Shown: piece after piece, positions 1 through 11,057 of the stretch | Layout: every line of letters begins with the position of its first letter | Numbering within the stretch: the first letter of the stretch is position 1 | Source: Isoetes taiwanensis | Lineage: Eukaryota; Streptophyta; Lycopodiopsida; Isoetales; Isoetaceae | Assembly (NCBI GenBank): GCA_021234155.1 | Contig: JAJEKV010000060.1 | Coordinates: forward strand, 5,976,323-6,040,322 | DNA length: 64,000 bases | Reading direction: 5' to 3' | Notes under the pieces: generated by a model | Database searches by the model: none | What the model saw: the letters and a program-made list of their open reading frames with translations, nothing else | Told to the model about the DNA's origin: nothing | Position numbers and translations under genes: made by a program

Positions 1-1777
1 TGCGAGATTAAAAGCAATGACTAAAGCTAGTATCTGTCGGAATAAATTAGGGATGCAGATGTGACCTTCCTATGTATTTTCAAAGCAATGACATCTGATA
101 TCATTCTGGTGAAGTAAGCCAGTTACACTCACAGTCTATCATGATTTTTTTCCGTTAAACCTTATATATGTTGTATCAATATGTAAGAAACACTGTGGTC
201 TTGTGGAGCAATATATATTCATTCAGATTATGGAATTTCAAACAAGTTGCTACAACTTAATGCATTAAGTTCTTTTTGCTTGTCTTTAAAGACCTTAAAT
301 CTGGCAGTGAGGGAGTCTGTGCCTCTCATTAGATCTCCAACATCTTTTCCATTCATGTGCTTCAAAAGAACCTGGCAACAAAAAAAAAAAAAAATTGCCA
401 ACGATGTTTTGTTTTACAAAGAATTGGGCTCCAAGTAAATCATAACAGAATTCCATTGTACTACATTAGTTCCACCCGGATGGGCTTCTAGAAAGGGACC
501 CACATCATAGAGTTTCCCATCTACCAGAAAAGGACAAGAATTTAGCGTCGGGTCCATTGTTGACAAAAGCAAACACTAAAAAAAATCTCTCTCCCTGTGG
601 TTTCGTGGCTAGTCCTTTGGGTTAGTAATTAGGAGGTGTCGTGTCCAAGTTTCTCTTGACATTTGGGGGGCCATCATATATTGGATGCTGTCATGTGGTA
701 TGGCATAAGGAAAACTATTCTAGCTATCAATCAATCTATCAAACACCCCCTTCCCTCCAAAAAAAAAAAGAACTGGCAATAACACTGGTTTGGGGTAATA
801 GATTGATTAAGGCCGGTCGAAAAAAAAAGAGAAACAAATGTTGAAACGAGATTGATAAATAATTAAAAGTTGGTAGAGTATGAGTATATATTTTCTATAC
901 AATAGGTGATCCTTATGTTGATGTAGTTTGATGAGATTGTTTGAGCATGAAATTTAGTTACTTACAATGGGTGAATTGTTTTATTTGGTTGAAGATATAT
1001 CATCATCAGGAAGCCAGTAAGGAAAGCAAAAAAGTTTCTAAGTCCCAAAAGTTAGCATGAGCATTTCGTACCTGACATGGCAAAGAGGACGAATGCTGAT
1101 GTGACATTGCCTTGAAGGCAATGTGGCGTAATTAAGAGAGGCAACACTAGGAAGCGAACGTCTTAATGGAAATGACGTCCGTCCGAACGCTTAAAGAAGA
1201 TAATCAAAAGTGACCAGATTTGCAGCATGGTACGGCAATCTCCAATGGTATTATCTTTGGGGCAAGGTTATGGATGCCTATTGGGCCAGAGTGGCAGTGA
1301 GGCCTCGGTGGCATATATAAGAAGAGTTGGGGTTGCCAAAAAAAAAAAGAACACAAGGAGCAGTGCCATGGAGATGAATAACACTATGCTGAAGAACGGT
1401 CTGGAATGGCTCACCTGTCAGATGAACCATCTAGACATCTGGAAGATGAAAAACTACGGACACCCATGGATGGGTGGTTGGGAAGGGTTGCTGATGATCC
1501 CGAGCCAAATTTGGACTACATCGATGTGGTGTTGCACCTGCATTAGCACCCAAGGAAGGGATATATGATGCTCTGTGACTGCACACTGCTCTAAATCTTG
1601 AATAAGGGTTTTTTCTTTCAGTAAGAACTTAGGAACTGCGAATATGTAGAGGGAAAACCTCTGTTTTGCATGTAAGATCTTTTTGTTGATAAATATGAAA
1701 AGGTTTTGCCTCTGGTTCATATGCCTGGTTCAACCATTGTAGTTGGATTCTTGCTCTGCGACTCGCATGAAAACAAC
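1..1777. other. Flank left of element A; no gene supported
   Basis: No reading frame here resembles a known protein. There is a possible promoter: a 21-bp inverted repeat at 1104-1124 (ACATTGCCTT and its complement around one G), a TGACGTCC motif near 1171 and a TATA-like catatataag near 1313, followed by ATGs around 1369. The frames after it are short and disagree with each other. Several A runs (around 380, 760, 820 and 1340) are low complexity. The last bases (1748-1780) match a second copy at about 10670-10700, so the DNA that element A entered is itself repeated nearby. Confidence 0.5.
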
Positions 1778-1781
1778 AACA

Positions 1782-1806
1782 AACAAGGTTGCAAATTAAA
1801 CGGGAG
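1782..1806 (+). repeat. Left terminal inverted repeat of element A
   Basis: The 25 bases match the inverted right end at 9945-9969 except for two substitutions (G/A at position 6, A/T at position 13). The inner part ends AAACGGGAG. AACA at 1778-1781 repeats at 9970-9973. Confidence 0.85.
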
Positions 1807-1825
1807 TGTTGCAGCACTCCCGTTT
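1798..1825. other. Subterminal hairpin at left end of element A
   Basis: AAACGGGAGTG (1798-1808) and its exact complement CACTCCCGTTT (1815-1825) surround a 6-base loop. The stem overlaps the inner part of the left terminal repeat, so the left end can pair both with itself and with the right end. The right end has only a weak equivalent (an AACGAGAG-like inverted copy further in). Confidence 0.75.
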
Positions 1826-2147
1826 CAAAGATTCCTTTAGAAAAAGCACGACACTTCAGAAATTGGGCTTTTTTAAGAGAGGTTCAAAGTTTCAGAAGAG
1901 TATCAGTGTTTTTTCTGGCCTGTTTTTGGGGTACTCTTTGGACAGGACTTTGGTTTTTTAGAGTTAAGCACATGAAAATAGCAGATTTGAGACATGAGCA
2001 CGTAATTTATTAGAGGTCGATGTACAAAAAACACAAATTTAGTAAACATAATAATAATAATTTCATTACTGGTTTTGTGTTATGTCAATAATGACCAATA
2101 ATGGCAATAAATAATAGATGTCAATCAGTAGCCACAACAAAAATCCG

Positions 2148-5100
2148 TCAGAGATCTAAATTAAAATCTTCTTCATTCTTCTTGCTGCTCTCAGCTTGAC
2201 CAGTTTCTATCGTTTCACCTTTCTCTGGTGACTTAGGCTTTTGCTTGTCTGTGGCTGCTTCAGGTATTGTAGCTAGAGCAACTTCTTTCAGCTCTGCAAA
2301 TGTAGCTTCATCTTCCAAAGAGCTCGTAAAAGGAGGCTGTATCTCCGAAGATGTCATCTTAGCAAAATCAGAATTAGACTTTGTCCCCAACTCTTGATTC
2401 TCGTCTTGTAGAGTTGGTAAGGCAGAAAGTCTCATCTTGATGAACTGTACAGCCTCCTTGTCAATATCAACAGCTACACAATTACGGCCCTACTTAAGTG
2501 CACAAGCAATAGTTGTACTAGAGCCAGAAAACGCGTCAAGCACCCAATCTCCTGGACGTGAGAACATGTCCAGAAGATGGTTAATAAGTTTCTGTGGCTT
2601 TTGGTAGTGATTCACTATTCTTCCTTGTGCACTAGGGTCCCGCAACCGTAACACGGGAAACTCCAACACGTTTGAAAAGTTACGCATCTTTCTTTGTGTT
2701 GAAGTGTTCCATTGTACATTTTCCGTCGAAACTCCAATAATCCACGTGAAGATATTCAACCTTACTTAGCAGCCGCGGGCCTCCACCATGGTAATTAATA
2801 TTTGTTTTGTACCTAAGGAAATTAAAAATAAAGAAGAATTTAAGTACAGCCAAAAGAAACGTATTCCGGAATAGAAACTCCCAACAAGAATTTAAAAATG
2901 CTACATTGTAACTAACAAAGAAAACAAAGGTAAGGAAAACAAAAGGACTTGTGTATTCCAGAATAAGTGCTTACCAAACCAGATTTTAACCAACCCGGGG
3001 GCGAACCGGCGGATTCTTGAAGCTGGCTTCCACAAGACCGGATTGCATGCTTGAGTGAAATACTACCGACCTCCAATGTTTTGCCGTCGTAATCTCGCTT
3101 TATGCCGTCGGCCGAAAAGCGTTAAACTTCGTAGTTTTTAAATGGCTGGTCATCGTAGCGGCTGTCTTTCAGCTTAAACCCATATGGAAGGTCAGCTACT
3201 ACCAAGGTAAAATCTTGGGGCTTTATTGAATCGGTTAATTTGGTGCAATCATCGTGTACAATAGAGAATAGGTTATTTTGATCAAACATTGTGAACCTTT
3301 CGTAGTCGGAGGGCTCAGAATCCAGAACACGCCTGTCCGCCAGCGTCCTCTCTTCTCGTGCTGTTCTTACCAAGTGCATGAAGCCCTCCGGCAGGTCTTT
3401 GTTTTTCTTTTTGCTCTGCAAAAAAGAACGTCTTAGTAACAAGAAAAACAACAATATGAAAAACAAATCAACATACCCAGCCTTCAAAATTTGGCGCATA
3501 CTGTACAATCCTTTCGTCTGAGGTTGCGATAGGATAAAGCTCTTTGCACCTTTCCCAGCTGTCAACATTTAATTGTTCCATTAAGCAGGTTTGACATGTG
3601 ATGACATTTTTCTGGCTGTAAGACCACACAAACGTCAGAAGGAAGAAAACTAAAAACAAAAGCAACAAAAAAGAACTACTTAAAAAACTAAAAGCCAAAG
3701 TGTATTCCAGAATACACCTTGCTTCACACATGAAAGCCAAAGCGTATTCCGGAATACACTTTGGCTTTCGGGTGTGAGCCAAAGTGTATTCTGGAATACA
3801 ATTTGGCTTACACGCGAAAGCCAAAGTGTATTCCAGAATACCTTGCTTCACACACGAAAGCCAAAGCGTATTCCGGAATACACTTTGGCTTTCGGGTGTG
3901 AGCCAAAGTGTATTCCGGAATACACTTTGCTTCACACACGAAAGTCAAAGTGTATTCCGGAATACACTTTGGCTTTCGCGTGTAAGCGTGTTTTACTAAC
4001 TACACTTCTCCCTACCAAACAAAAATCCAAAGTGGCCTGCTTACTTGTGGAGCTCCTTGGACATTTCTTCAAGAGTAAATTCTTTATCGACCACCTTTTG
4101 CAAATTTGTGAAGCCTTGCATTTCTCGCCACACAGTGATTGTCATTTCCTTTTTGGGGACGTCGGTTCCTTTTTTCTTTTCGGAGACCTTGCCTTTGCTT
4201 TTTAAATCACCACACTCGAACATGGTGAATATTTCGTTTTGGAGGTCCCAAATCTGGAGATAAGAAAGCGATATCAGTGGGAGGGCTGCAGGGGTATTCC
4301 AGAATACAAAAACAACTTACTCGCCATCTTTGAAGGCTAAATTTGGAACCGGTTGTCGTGTGGTATTAGAGGCTGCCGTTTGTTAGCCTCGTCATTATTT
4401 GAGGCAACACTCCACGGACACGCTTCCTTTAGTTCCAAAGTGAGTATTGTGGTTTCTTCAAATCATCTCCATATTTTTCTTTAAATATCATATATTCCCC
4501 GTGCATGAACCTGATTTTGTCCACAAAGCTCATTTTCAACTTTTATATTATATGTCGGCATTGTGCGTGTTGGCAACGATTTTGGCTTCCTCGTCGGTTA
4601 GGCCACGATGGCAACCTGAGCCTGTTTGTTTTTTCTTTGTACAAACCTGTCTCCTTGCTTTGAAACTGTGGTTTCCCCAAGGACATAGTGCATGTAAGTG
4701 TGCGCATTTTCTCATGTCGTAGTCCTTGGGGTCCATGCACTGGGTTCTGTCAACAAGAACAACAATTGGAGCAACATGGGCATTGGGGTTGCTCCTTATT
4801 CTGTCCTTCAAATTTCTTAAATGGTCAGCATAGATTTTTCGAACTTGAAGGGGGCGCTCACCAGCTTCATTCTTCGGTGGCAACCTCATTGAAGTTACTG
4901 GCAAGTATATTACCCCTTGAACATACTTGTTAAGATTTATTTGTTCCATCCTCTCTGAGGTCTTATCCACCTTTTTTTCTTTAATGGCCACCCCAGGAGC
5001 CTTGCCCTTTCCCTTCTTTGTTTTTGGTTGTTCCTCAGCGATCTCAGCAACATCAAGCTGTTGTACCTTCCGCTTCATTGGTTCCTTAGCAACCATCGTT

Positions 5101-5675
5101 GGCCTTGGCCTACTAAGTTTTTTTGGCGGCACTGGCGGAACATCTGCTTCTTGTTCTTGGGACCCTCCATCTGATGACCCCCCTGATGGGCTCCCTGAAG
5201 GACTCCCATTATCTTCCTCTTCCCCCTTTTCTAACTCGCTGTAAGCGAACTCTTCGCTTGTTGTGCTTCGAATCTCATTGATTATCACACTGAGCTTTTT
5301 CTTGTTAATGTAGTGAGATACATACTTGTAAAGTGCCAGCGGGTTTACTTTGACAATTCGAAAGTAGGCCTCATCAACATGAATAAATCCTTGGGACGTC
5401 GCAAAGGATAGTCTGCCTCGTTGTCTTGACTCCCCGGCTATTTCACTAACAGCTTGTATGGTGCCCATGCAAACAAACTCTCTGTCATCGTACCTTTTAT
5501 TCCCAGCACTCCGACAAACATGCAAGAAGGTAAGGGTACTGTACTTTCCAACTGTTCCTCTAGTAAAGAACCACTGCGTCTGAGGGTTTTCGTAAATCGC
5601 AGGCACAGCATCTTCTTCAAGCCTTCTCTGTGGTCTTCTTGTGATGTTTCTTGCTGCTTTCTTGCCTGTACACAT
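2148..5675 (-). pseudogene. ParB-like plus beta-class DNA methyltransferase gene of element A (disrupted)
   Basis: Reading on the minus strand, an N-terminal region and an acidic Ser/Gly/Pro-rich linker are followed by a ParB-like domain: EQINLNKYVQGVIYLPVTSM, then a GNHS box (GNHSFKARRQV), then LTDEEAKIVANTHN, as in ParB/Srx-type domains. Downstream exons carry VVADLPYGFK (catalytic motif IV, DPPY-like) and then HYQKP, GDWVLDAFSGSSTT (AdoMet motif I) and GRNCVAVDID. Motif IV before motif I is the beta-class order (PF01555-type). Good splice signals give introns at 4254-4320, 3616-4044 and 3416-3476. Breaks are a TAG between ACALK and GRNC, a likely frame change near 4550 and another near 2740, and a poor donor near 3125. 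Unlike element B, the catalytic motifs are still recognisable. The protein would bind and possibly methylate DNA in the nucleus (inference). The start at 5675 is the first ATG; upstream exons are possible. Confidence 0.75.
2861..4307. repeat. Palindrome array of element A, intronic cluster
   Basis: Copies of GTGTATTCCGGAATACAC and close variants start at about 2861, 2951, 3700, 3744, 3785, 3827, 3868, 3908, 3950 and 4294. Seven lie within the single intron 3616-4044. Several are embedded in a longer near-perfect palindrome of about 40 bp, with GAAAGCCAAAG on one side and CTTTGGCTTTC on the other (for example 3732-3769). Variants change the central CCGG to CCAG or CTGG. All lie in introns or other non-coding DNA of the methyltransferase gene. 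Confidence 0.9.
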
Positions 5676-6423
5676 TTAAGTGTAAGCGTGACTTTTTCAG
5701 TGAAAACAGTGGCAGAAAGCTATTCTAGAATACAAAATGTCTTAAACAAAGGACGAAACTAGTACAAAAACAGGTCAAAAAAGCAAAAACAAGAGTGCAA
5801 CCTTGACACAAAAACAGGCTTAAACAAGTCTAAAAAGGCTGAAAACCGCCTAAAAATAGCGCAAGAAAAGACCTTTCAAACTCAGAAGTGGACAGTGTAT
5901 TCCGGAATACACTTTCGACTTCAGCGGGAAAAGCGAAAGTGTATTCGAATACACTTTAAGCCTTCCCGCTGGTCGAAAAGTGTATTCCGAATACACCGCC
6001 CACTTCGCCTGCAAAGCGAAAGTGTATTCTGGAATAACAAACAAGCACAAAAATGATTGTACGTTGTACTTTCTAACTAACCTCTCCATTTTTCTCTATG
6101 TCGATCGGAATACAGTCTCTGAATATTTTAATCGAAGGCGCTGGCGCTGGCGACTTGAGATCAGAGACTGGAATACACAACTGAAGGCGCCGAAATTTCC
6201 TTTTAAAGGTATCATTTTTGTCCTGCACTTTTCCTATGTGAAGCGGAATACGTTTGGCTCTATTATCCTAATCCTGTGTATTCCAGAATAGCTTTTATTT
6301 TGACTTTCACTTGATAAGTACTGGAACTTCTACTTGTACTGTGTGGGTGTGTATTCGGGAATAAGAAAAGCTCTGCACTATAGAAGGTTTCTCAAATCTC
6401 TTCACTATTTTGCAGTTGTTAAA
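5676..6423. promoter_or_regulatory. Divergent intergenic region of element A with palindromes
   Basis: This spacer separates the minus-strand ParB-methyltransferase gene from the plus-strand DUF7869 gene and must hold both promoters. It contains palindromes of the same family at about 5721, 5895, 5939, 5980, 6022, 6277 and 6351. Some have shortened centres (GTATTCGAATAC, GTATTCCGAATAC), and single half-sites occur at about 6109 and 6170. Their position suggests a shared operator or binding array (inference). Confidence 0.6.
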
Positions 6424-9400
6424 ATGACGAACCGCTTCGTGAACAAACTTCCACCACCTTTTGTTGTCTCAAACTCGTCTAATTCTGAGGACACGCTTGG
6501 GAACAACGTCATTTCTAGTGAAGACCGGCATTCTTCGACTCCTACCTCTGCTTCGTCGTTGTTGCTTCTCAAAGACACACCGAGTCCAGCACGTAACAGA
6601 CTTCCACCACCCTTCCAACCGTCACCAAGTCCAGTTCGGAGCATGTTGCCACCACCCTTTGTTCCATCCCCGGGACCTACAGAAGCTCCACAACAACGGG
6701 TGCTCAAGAACAAGCTACCCTCCCCGTTTGTAGCTTCGCCCCCTTCATTCAAACATACAAGGAACACAGAAAGTAAAGAAGACTGTGAGATTCACTACAA
6801 TTTCTCTCACCAGGACTTCACTACAAACGAGGACGATGCTCCAGCATGCACTCCTCTTCACACAACAACGGTTGTGACACATGGATTTGCAGAATTCCAG
6901 TCCGCTCTAAAGGAGATGTTTGCAAGAACTCCTTTTCAAGATGGTACAAGAACAGCTGATGCCACAACCTCTTATGGGCCATCACCATCCTTTAACACTG
7001 TACCCCCCCTATTCCGGAACAACTTCACGTGGTCTGTTTTTCCTCTACAAGCACACCACTTTCGGGACAGAGGAAGTCACCCCGAGAGTAGAAGTTTCAT
7101 CGGAAGATGAAGACACCAACGAGGAACAAAGAGATTACATGTTCTCCAAACATCTTCAAAGAAATTCAAGGTGGATTTTGGTTTGAGGGCTTGCTCCTCT
7201 GTAAGAAGAAGAAATCTTATGGATGAACACAAAATGAGGAGACTTTTGAGAACTAAATGCTGCTCATTGGGTTGCATCAACAGATTTAACATGGCTAAAT
7301 TACGGCGATTAGAGACAACTACAGGTTCCATGACATTGGCGCACTGAATGCCTACTTAGCTTATCATGTAAGACCGGACCGCAACACCTTCTTGCACTAC
7401 ATTAACCGTCAAGAAGTTTGCCGAAATGCTTTATGGTTGTCCACCGCTTAGGGTCCACCGAATGTCTAGAATACACAAAAGATCGGACAAAAATCCAAAG
7501 AATCGATGATCATTGTGGACCAAGAAGAGTTGTAACCATGCATGCCCTTCTTCTTTGTGTCATGGATGGAGAAATATTTTAGAGAAACATGTGAGAAGCT
7601 ACCTAACAAAGAACATGTATCATTTAACCCCATAACATCACCAAAAAGATGTTTTTAATGAGTACAAAGAGACTTGCACTCGGCTTCAAAGACATCTCTT
7701 ACTCACACTTCACCCGGATCTGGAAAAGTGAATTCGGTCTTGTGAAAATTCCCAGAAAACATAGAATGCCTATTTGCTCGAGGTGTGCAGAATTAAAGAG
7801 TCAACGAGAAACTGCAAAGACAGAGGTCGAAAGAAGTAAGCTCAGGTTCTCCAATCTCTCACTTGTTTTAAAGAAAATGCTTTGACCTGATTTCTTCTCT
7901 GGATATTGTGCAAAATAAACCTTGCCGGACATCGTGAACAACAAGCGCCAGAGAGAAGAAAGCTTGCCAAGCCACGAAAAAAAAAGCTCTTGAACGTCCA
8001 ATGCAATATATGTGTCATTTGTGATTGATGGAATGGACCAAAAAAAAAACAACTCTGCCACATTTCTTGAACATTCCTAAAGATGTGCCAGAGGAATGTT
8101 TTGTTAAGGTCCACCTTGTAGGAGCTATGGTCTTCAAAGGAAGTCTAAAGTGCAAAGTATTTTTGACGTATCCAAACTTGCATGGTGACCCGAACCTCAC
8201 AATTACAATTCTTAACAAGGTCCTGTGCGAGCAAGAGCAATTACCACCAGTGCTTTATCTGCAACTTGACAATACTACAAGGGAGAACAAGAATCAAACA
8301 CTCTTTGCTTACTGTGCCATGTTAGTGGAGCTAGGGATCTTTAGAAAAGTGAAGGTCGGTTTCTTACTTGTAGGCCACACTCATGATCAGATTGACCAAA
8401 TGTTCAGCAGATTTTCTGTGTGCCTTAGAAGGAAGAAGGCTTTCTCTCTTCCTTCTTTAGTTCGAATTATTGAAGATTCTTACACTCCTACTCCAGTGGT
8501 CGATCTTCTTAAAGAGACTGCTGATTTTAGAGAGTTTGTTTTCTCTCAACGTTCAAACAGAGAACAAGCTGTGAACAAGTTGAATGATCTCACCTTTCAA
8601 CATCATATCAAGTTCTACTTGAAGGATGGTCAAAGCTTCTTACAGGGGAAGAAGTATACCACAACTAAGGATTGGAGCCCACCAGAGGGATTACGCTTCC
8701 TTAAATATATTCCAGACACTTCCTTCATAGAACGTGCTGAGCAACTTCCTCTCAAAAATCCTAAGGAGTCCAAGCAGAAGAAAAGTACCCCAGAGTCATC
8801 CTTAAAAGCCATTGAAAGTGGAATTTCCTCAGGCTTTAAGTACAACTTAGAAGAAGATCGGATGTGGTGGAGTAATTTCTTTCTCGAACAGAAAATTGTT
8901 GTACAAAATATAGCTCTAAGACAGTTGCAAGAACCATTTCAATGGCCTAACACCTTCCATCAACCCCAACCAGCCAGGTCCAAGCGGTGCTATTTTGCAC
9001 CGCAGAAAGAAGACGAGGAGGACCGAGTCATGTACCTCGGACCAAGACGTAGGAATGAGCCTCAAGGGAATATCACAGAAATTACCAAAGGTATGCTAAT
9101 TGCTCTTCCGACCGGGGGATGACAAAGGTCGGCCGCTTACGGATAGCAAAAGTGCTTGACCACAGGTCAAGGAGGAAGGCTTAGTCACTAAACTCAAGAT
9201 TCATTGGCTTGCAACACACTTTCGAAAAATGCTTTTGAAGGTAGATATGAGTTAGAAATGAGAAGCCAAGGAAAAGGGAGAAAGTCCAAGAAGGTGGGTT
9301 GTAGGGACGAGCTGAACCTTAATGACGTGACTATATTGTGCTATGATTTTAAATTGAAATCTGACAATCGTCTACGCCAGAAGACTATCAATTTGCTTAA

Positions 9401-9599
9401 AAAAGCTTGTAATTACGAAGAAGATGATGAAGAAGGTGGTGACAATGCTTCACCGTCTGTTGATAGTGATGAGGAAGATAACTCAAGCACTTCCTCGAGT
9501 GACAGTGAAAAAAGTGAAGGTGATGACGATGGCATAAATGAAGATGAAGACGTCCTGGATCCCTTTCTCATCACTCCTCACACTTTTGCACATAACTGA
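6424..9599 (+). pseudogene. DUF7869-type putative transposase gene of element A (frameshifted)
   Basis: The ATG at 6424 opens a Pro-rich N-terminus with four LPPPF-like repeats (NKLPPPFV, NRLPPPFQ, SMLPPPFV, NKLPSPFV). The frame then moves several times. A Cys motif CCSLGC lies near 7260, and KIPRKHRMPICSRCAEL near 7750. The long open part at about 8025-9122 carries LPHFLNIPKD, LYLQLDNTTRENKNQ and FLLVGHTHDQIDQMFSRFS, the hallmark of the DUF7869 family. The end (9204-9599) is acidic. IDGMD near 8025, LDN/ENKN and GHTHDQID could be the acidic residues of a DDE/RNase H-like fold (inference). Frame changes cluster near 7040, 7200, 7640, 7885-8040 (A runs) and 9120. Decay and homopolymer indel errors cannot be separated from one sequence. 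Transposase function is inferred from the TIRs and from the same gene in element B. Confidence 0.75.
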
Positions 9600-9944
9600 G
9601 TCTTAGAAAAAGACTGTAAATTTTGCATGTGAATATGAAGATTCTATCTTCAAATTTTGAGAATACTACAGTTTCAGTTACAGACTTACTTCAATTTTTT
9701 GTTAAATATTTTATCCTCTGAAATTAGAGTTTCTCTCTTAAAACATACTTTAAGAACATTCTACTTGCTAAGAAAAGTGACACTTTAAAAAAGTCAATTC
9801 TTTCGTTGCAAAAAAAAAAAGTCATTTTGGGGGGGTCAAAATAGAATTTCATGCACCTTTTTTTTAACCTCGTTTTACCCCCTTTTTTGTAAAAAAAAGG
9901 GAATCTTTGAGGAATATTCCCTTTGCTCTCGTTTCAATGATTTG
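9600..9944. other. 3' untranslated and right subterminal region of element A
   Basis: This AT-rich DNA has A, G and T runs near 9810, 9830 and 9860-9900. CAAAGATTCC-type sequence near 9905 matches, inverted, the left subterminal sequence near 1826-1835, so end similarity extends past the TIR in patches. No gene is seen. Confidence 0.5.
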
Positions 9945-9969
9945 CTCCCGTTTAATATGCAACTTTGTT
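9945..9969 (-). repeat. Right terminal inverted repeat of element A
   Basis: This is the inverted partner of 1782-1806 with two mismatches, followed by AACA at 9970-9973. The bases after it (AACATCCC) equal those following the AACAAC run in the unoccupied-site-like copy near 10690. Confidence 0.85.
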
Positions 9970-10158
9970 AACATCCCCTAGCTAGGCTTTTCATTCATCT
10001 CAACAGTTTTTTCTACAATGGTATAGGGTGGTTAGCTGCACATCACAGGCTACCCAAAAAATGAAAAATATAGGGAATATCCAGTTATAACACCTGGACC
10101 CCAAATAAAATTGTGTGCTACAGATGTTGGCTAGTGTATCTGCCCGGAGCTTATCGCC

Positions 10159-10205
10159 GGGATTAAAAAAACCCCGCCCTTTCAGGTTTTCGAGGAAAAA
10201 CCCTA
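10159..10205. repeat. Dispersed LINE-end-like motif, copy 1
   Basis: GATTAAAAAAACCC followed by a GGTTTTCGAGGAAAAACCC-like segment. Related copies lie at 32299-32342 and 46171-46215, each at one edge of a LINE remnant, so this is probably a third LINE end fragment (inference). Confidence 0.45.
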
Positions 10206-10509
10206 GCGATAAAATCTCGGCAAAGGGCTTGGACAACGCAGGGCTGCTAAACGTTCCCACAAAAAAACCCACGCTCTACAGAGAATACCGAAGTCGCGTA
10301 TCACCCCTGTACCTGCACATCACCAACAGAAAAATCAATAGAGAAAAAACCTCGAAAAGCGAGGGGCTGGTCACGCGTGCCACGCGACGAAAAAACAATA
10401 TTTACACCTCGAAAAAGCGAGGGGTTGGTCACACATGCCACGCGACAATTATAACAAAAATGAACATATAAATAACAAGTTTAAGGAGGGGGGGAGGGTG
10501 GGAGCCAGG

Positions 10510-11057
10510 GATACTGCTGAGAGATGAGAAAGTACTGCAATAAATAGTGATCCCCCAACCTGATGAATGGCCTAAAAATGCATGCGATGCATGCATGCGG
10601 CGCATACAATGCATGCATGCTCGTCTTGCGCAAGAATTCCGATCCGCTACGCAGATCGATGACATTCTTGCTCTGCAACTCGCATGAAAACAACAACATC
10701 CCGATACCAGAGAACTTCAAATACTAGATCCAAGGAGAAAAGTTGAAGAGTTGTCCTATGCCAGACAAAAAGGCAAAGATAGAAGAGGTTAGAAAGGATA
10801 GGAATGGTCAAGAAAGAGTAGCTCATGCAAGAAGAAGCCCCTCCTCTGCATGAGATCAAAGAATAGAAGCCATGGATACTGCTGAGAGATGAGAAAGCGC
10901 CGATGAACAGTCGATGAAGAACTCTGCAATAAATAGCGATCCCCCAACCTGATGAACGGCCTAAAAATGCATGTGATGCATGCATGCGACGCATGCAATG
11001 CATGCATGCTCGTCTTGCACACAAGAATTCCGATCCACTACGCGGATCGATGACATT
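10510..11057. repeat. Duplicated block with ATGCATGC palindromes
   Basis: Bases 10510-10666 recur at 10875-11057 with few changes and one extra segment of about 25 bases. Both copies run from GATACTGCTGAGAGATGAG to GATCGATGACATT and include overlapping GATGCATGCATGC and AATGCATGCATGC palindromes. The segment between them holds the copy of element A's left flank. Confidence 0.8.

Larger units (their letters stand above)
1782..9969. mobile_element. Element A: TIR transposon with ParB-methyltransferase and DUF7869-type genes
   Basis: The element is bounded by 25-bp terminal inverted repeats with two mismatches (outer part AACAAGGTTGCA at the left, AACAAAGTTGCA at the right in inverted reading). 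They are flanked by AACA at 1778-1781 and 9970-9973, a probable 4-bp target duplication; the exact edge is ambiguous by a base or so because the flank is an AAC repeat. Inside, two genes diverge from a roughly 750-bp spacer: a ParB-like/DNA methyltransferase gene on the minus strand and a DUF7869-like gene on the plus strand. Seventeen copies of a private palindrome lie in the introns and the spacer. Both genes have frameshifts, so this copy may be dead or the sequence may carry indel errors. I know of no named superfamily with this gene set; novelty is inference. Confidence 0.8.

Noticed and set aside
3468-3999. Repetitive frames (SQSVFRNTLW and EYTLAF repeats) on both strands
   Set aside because: They are translations of the intronic palindrome array, not a repeat protein.
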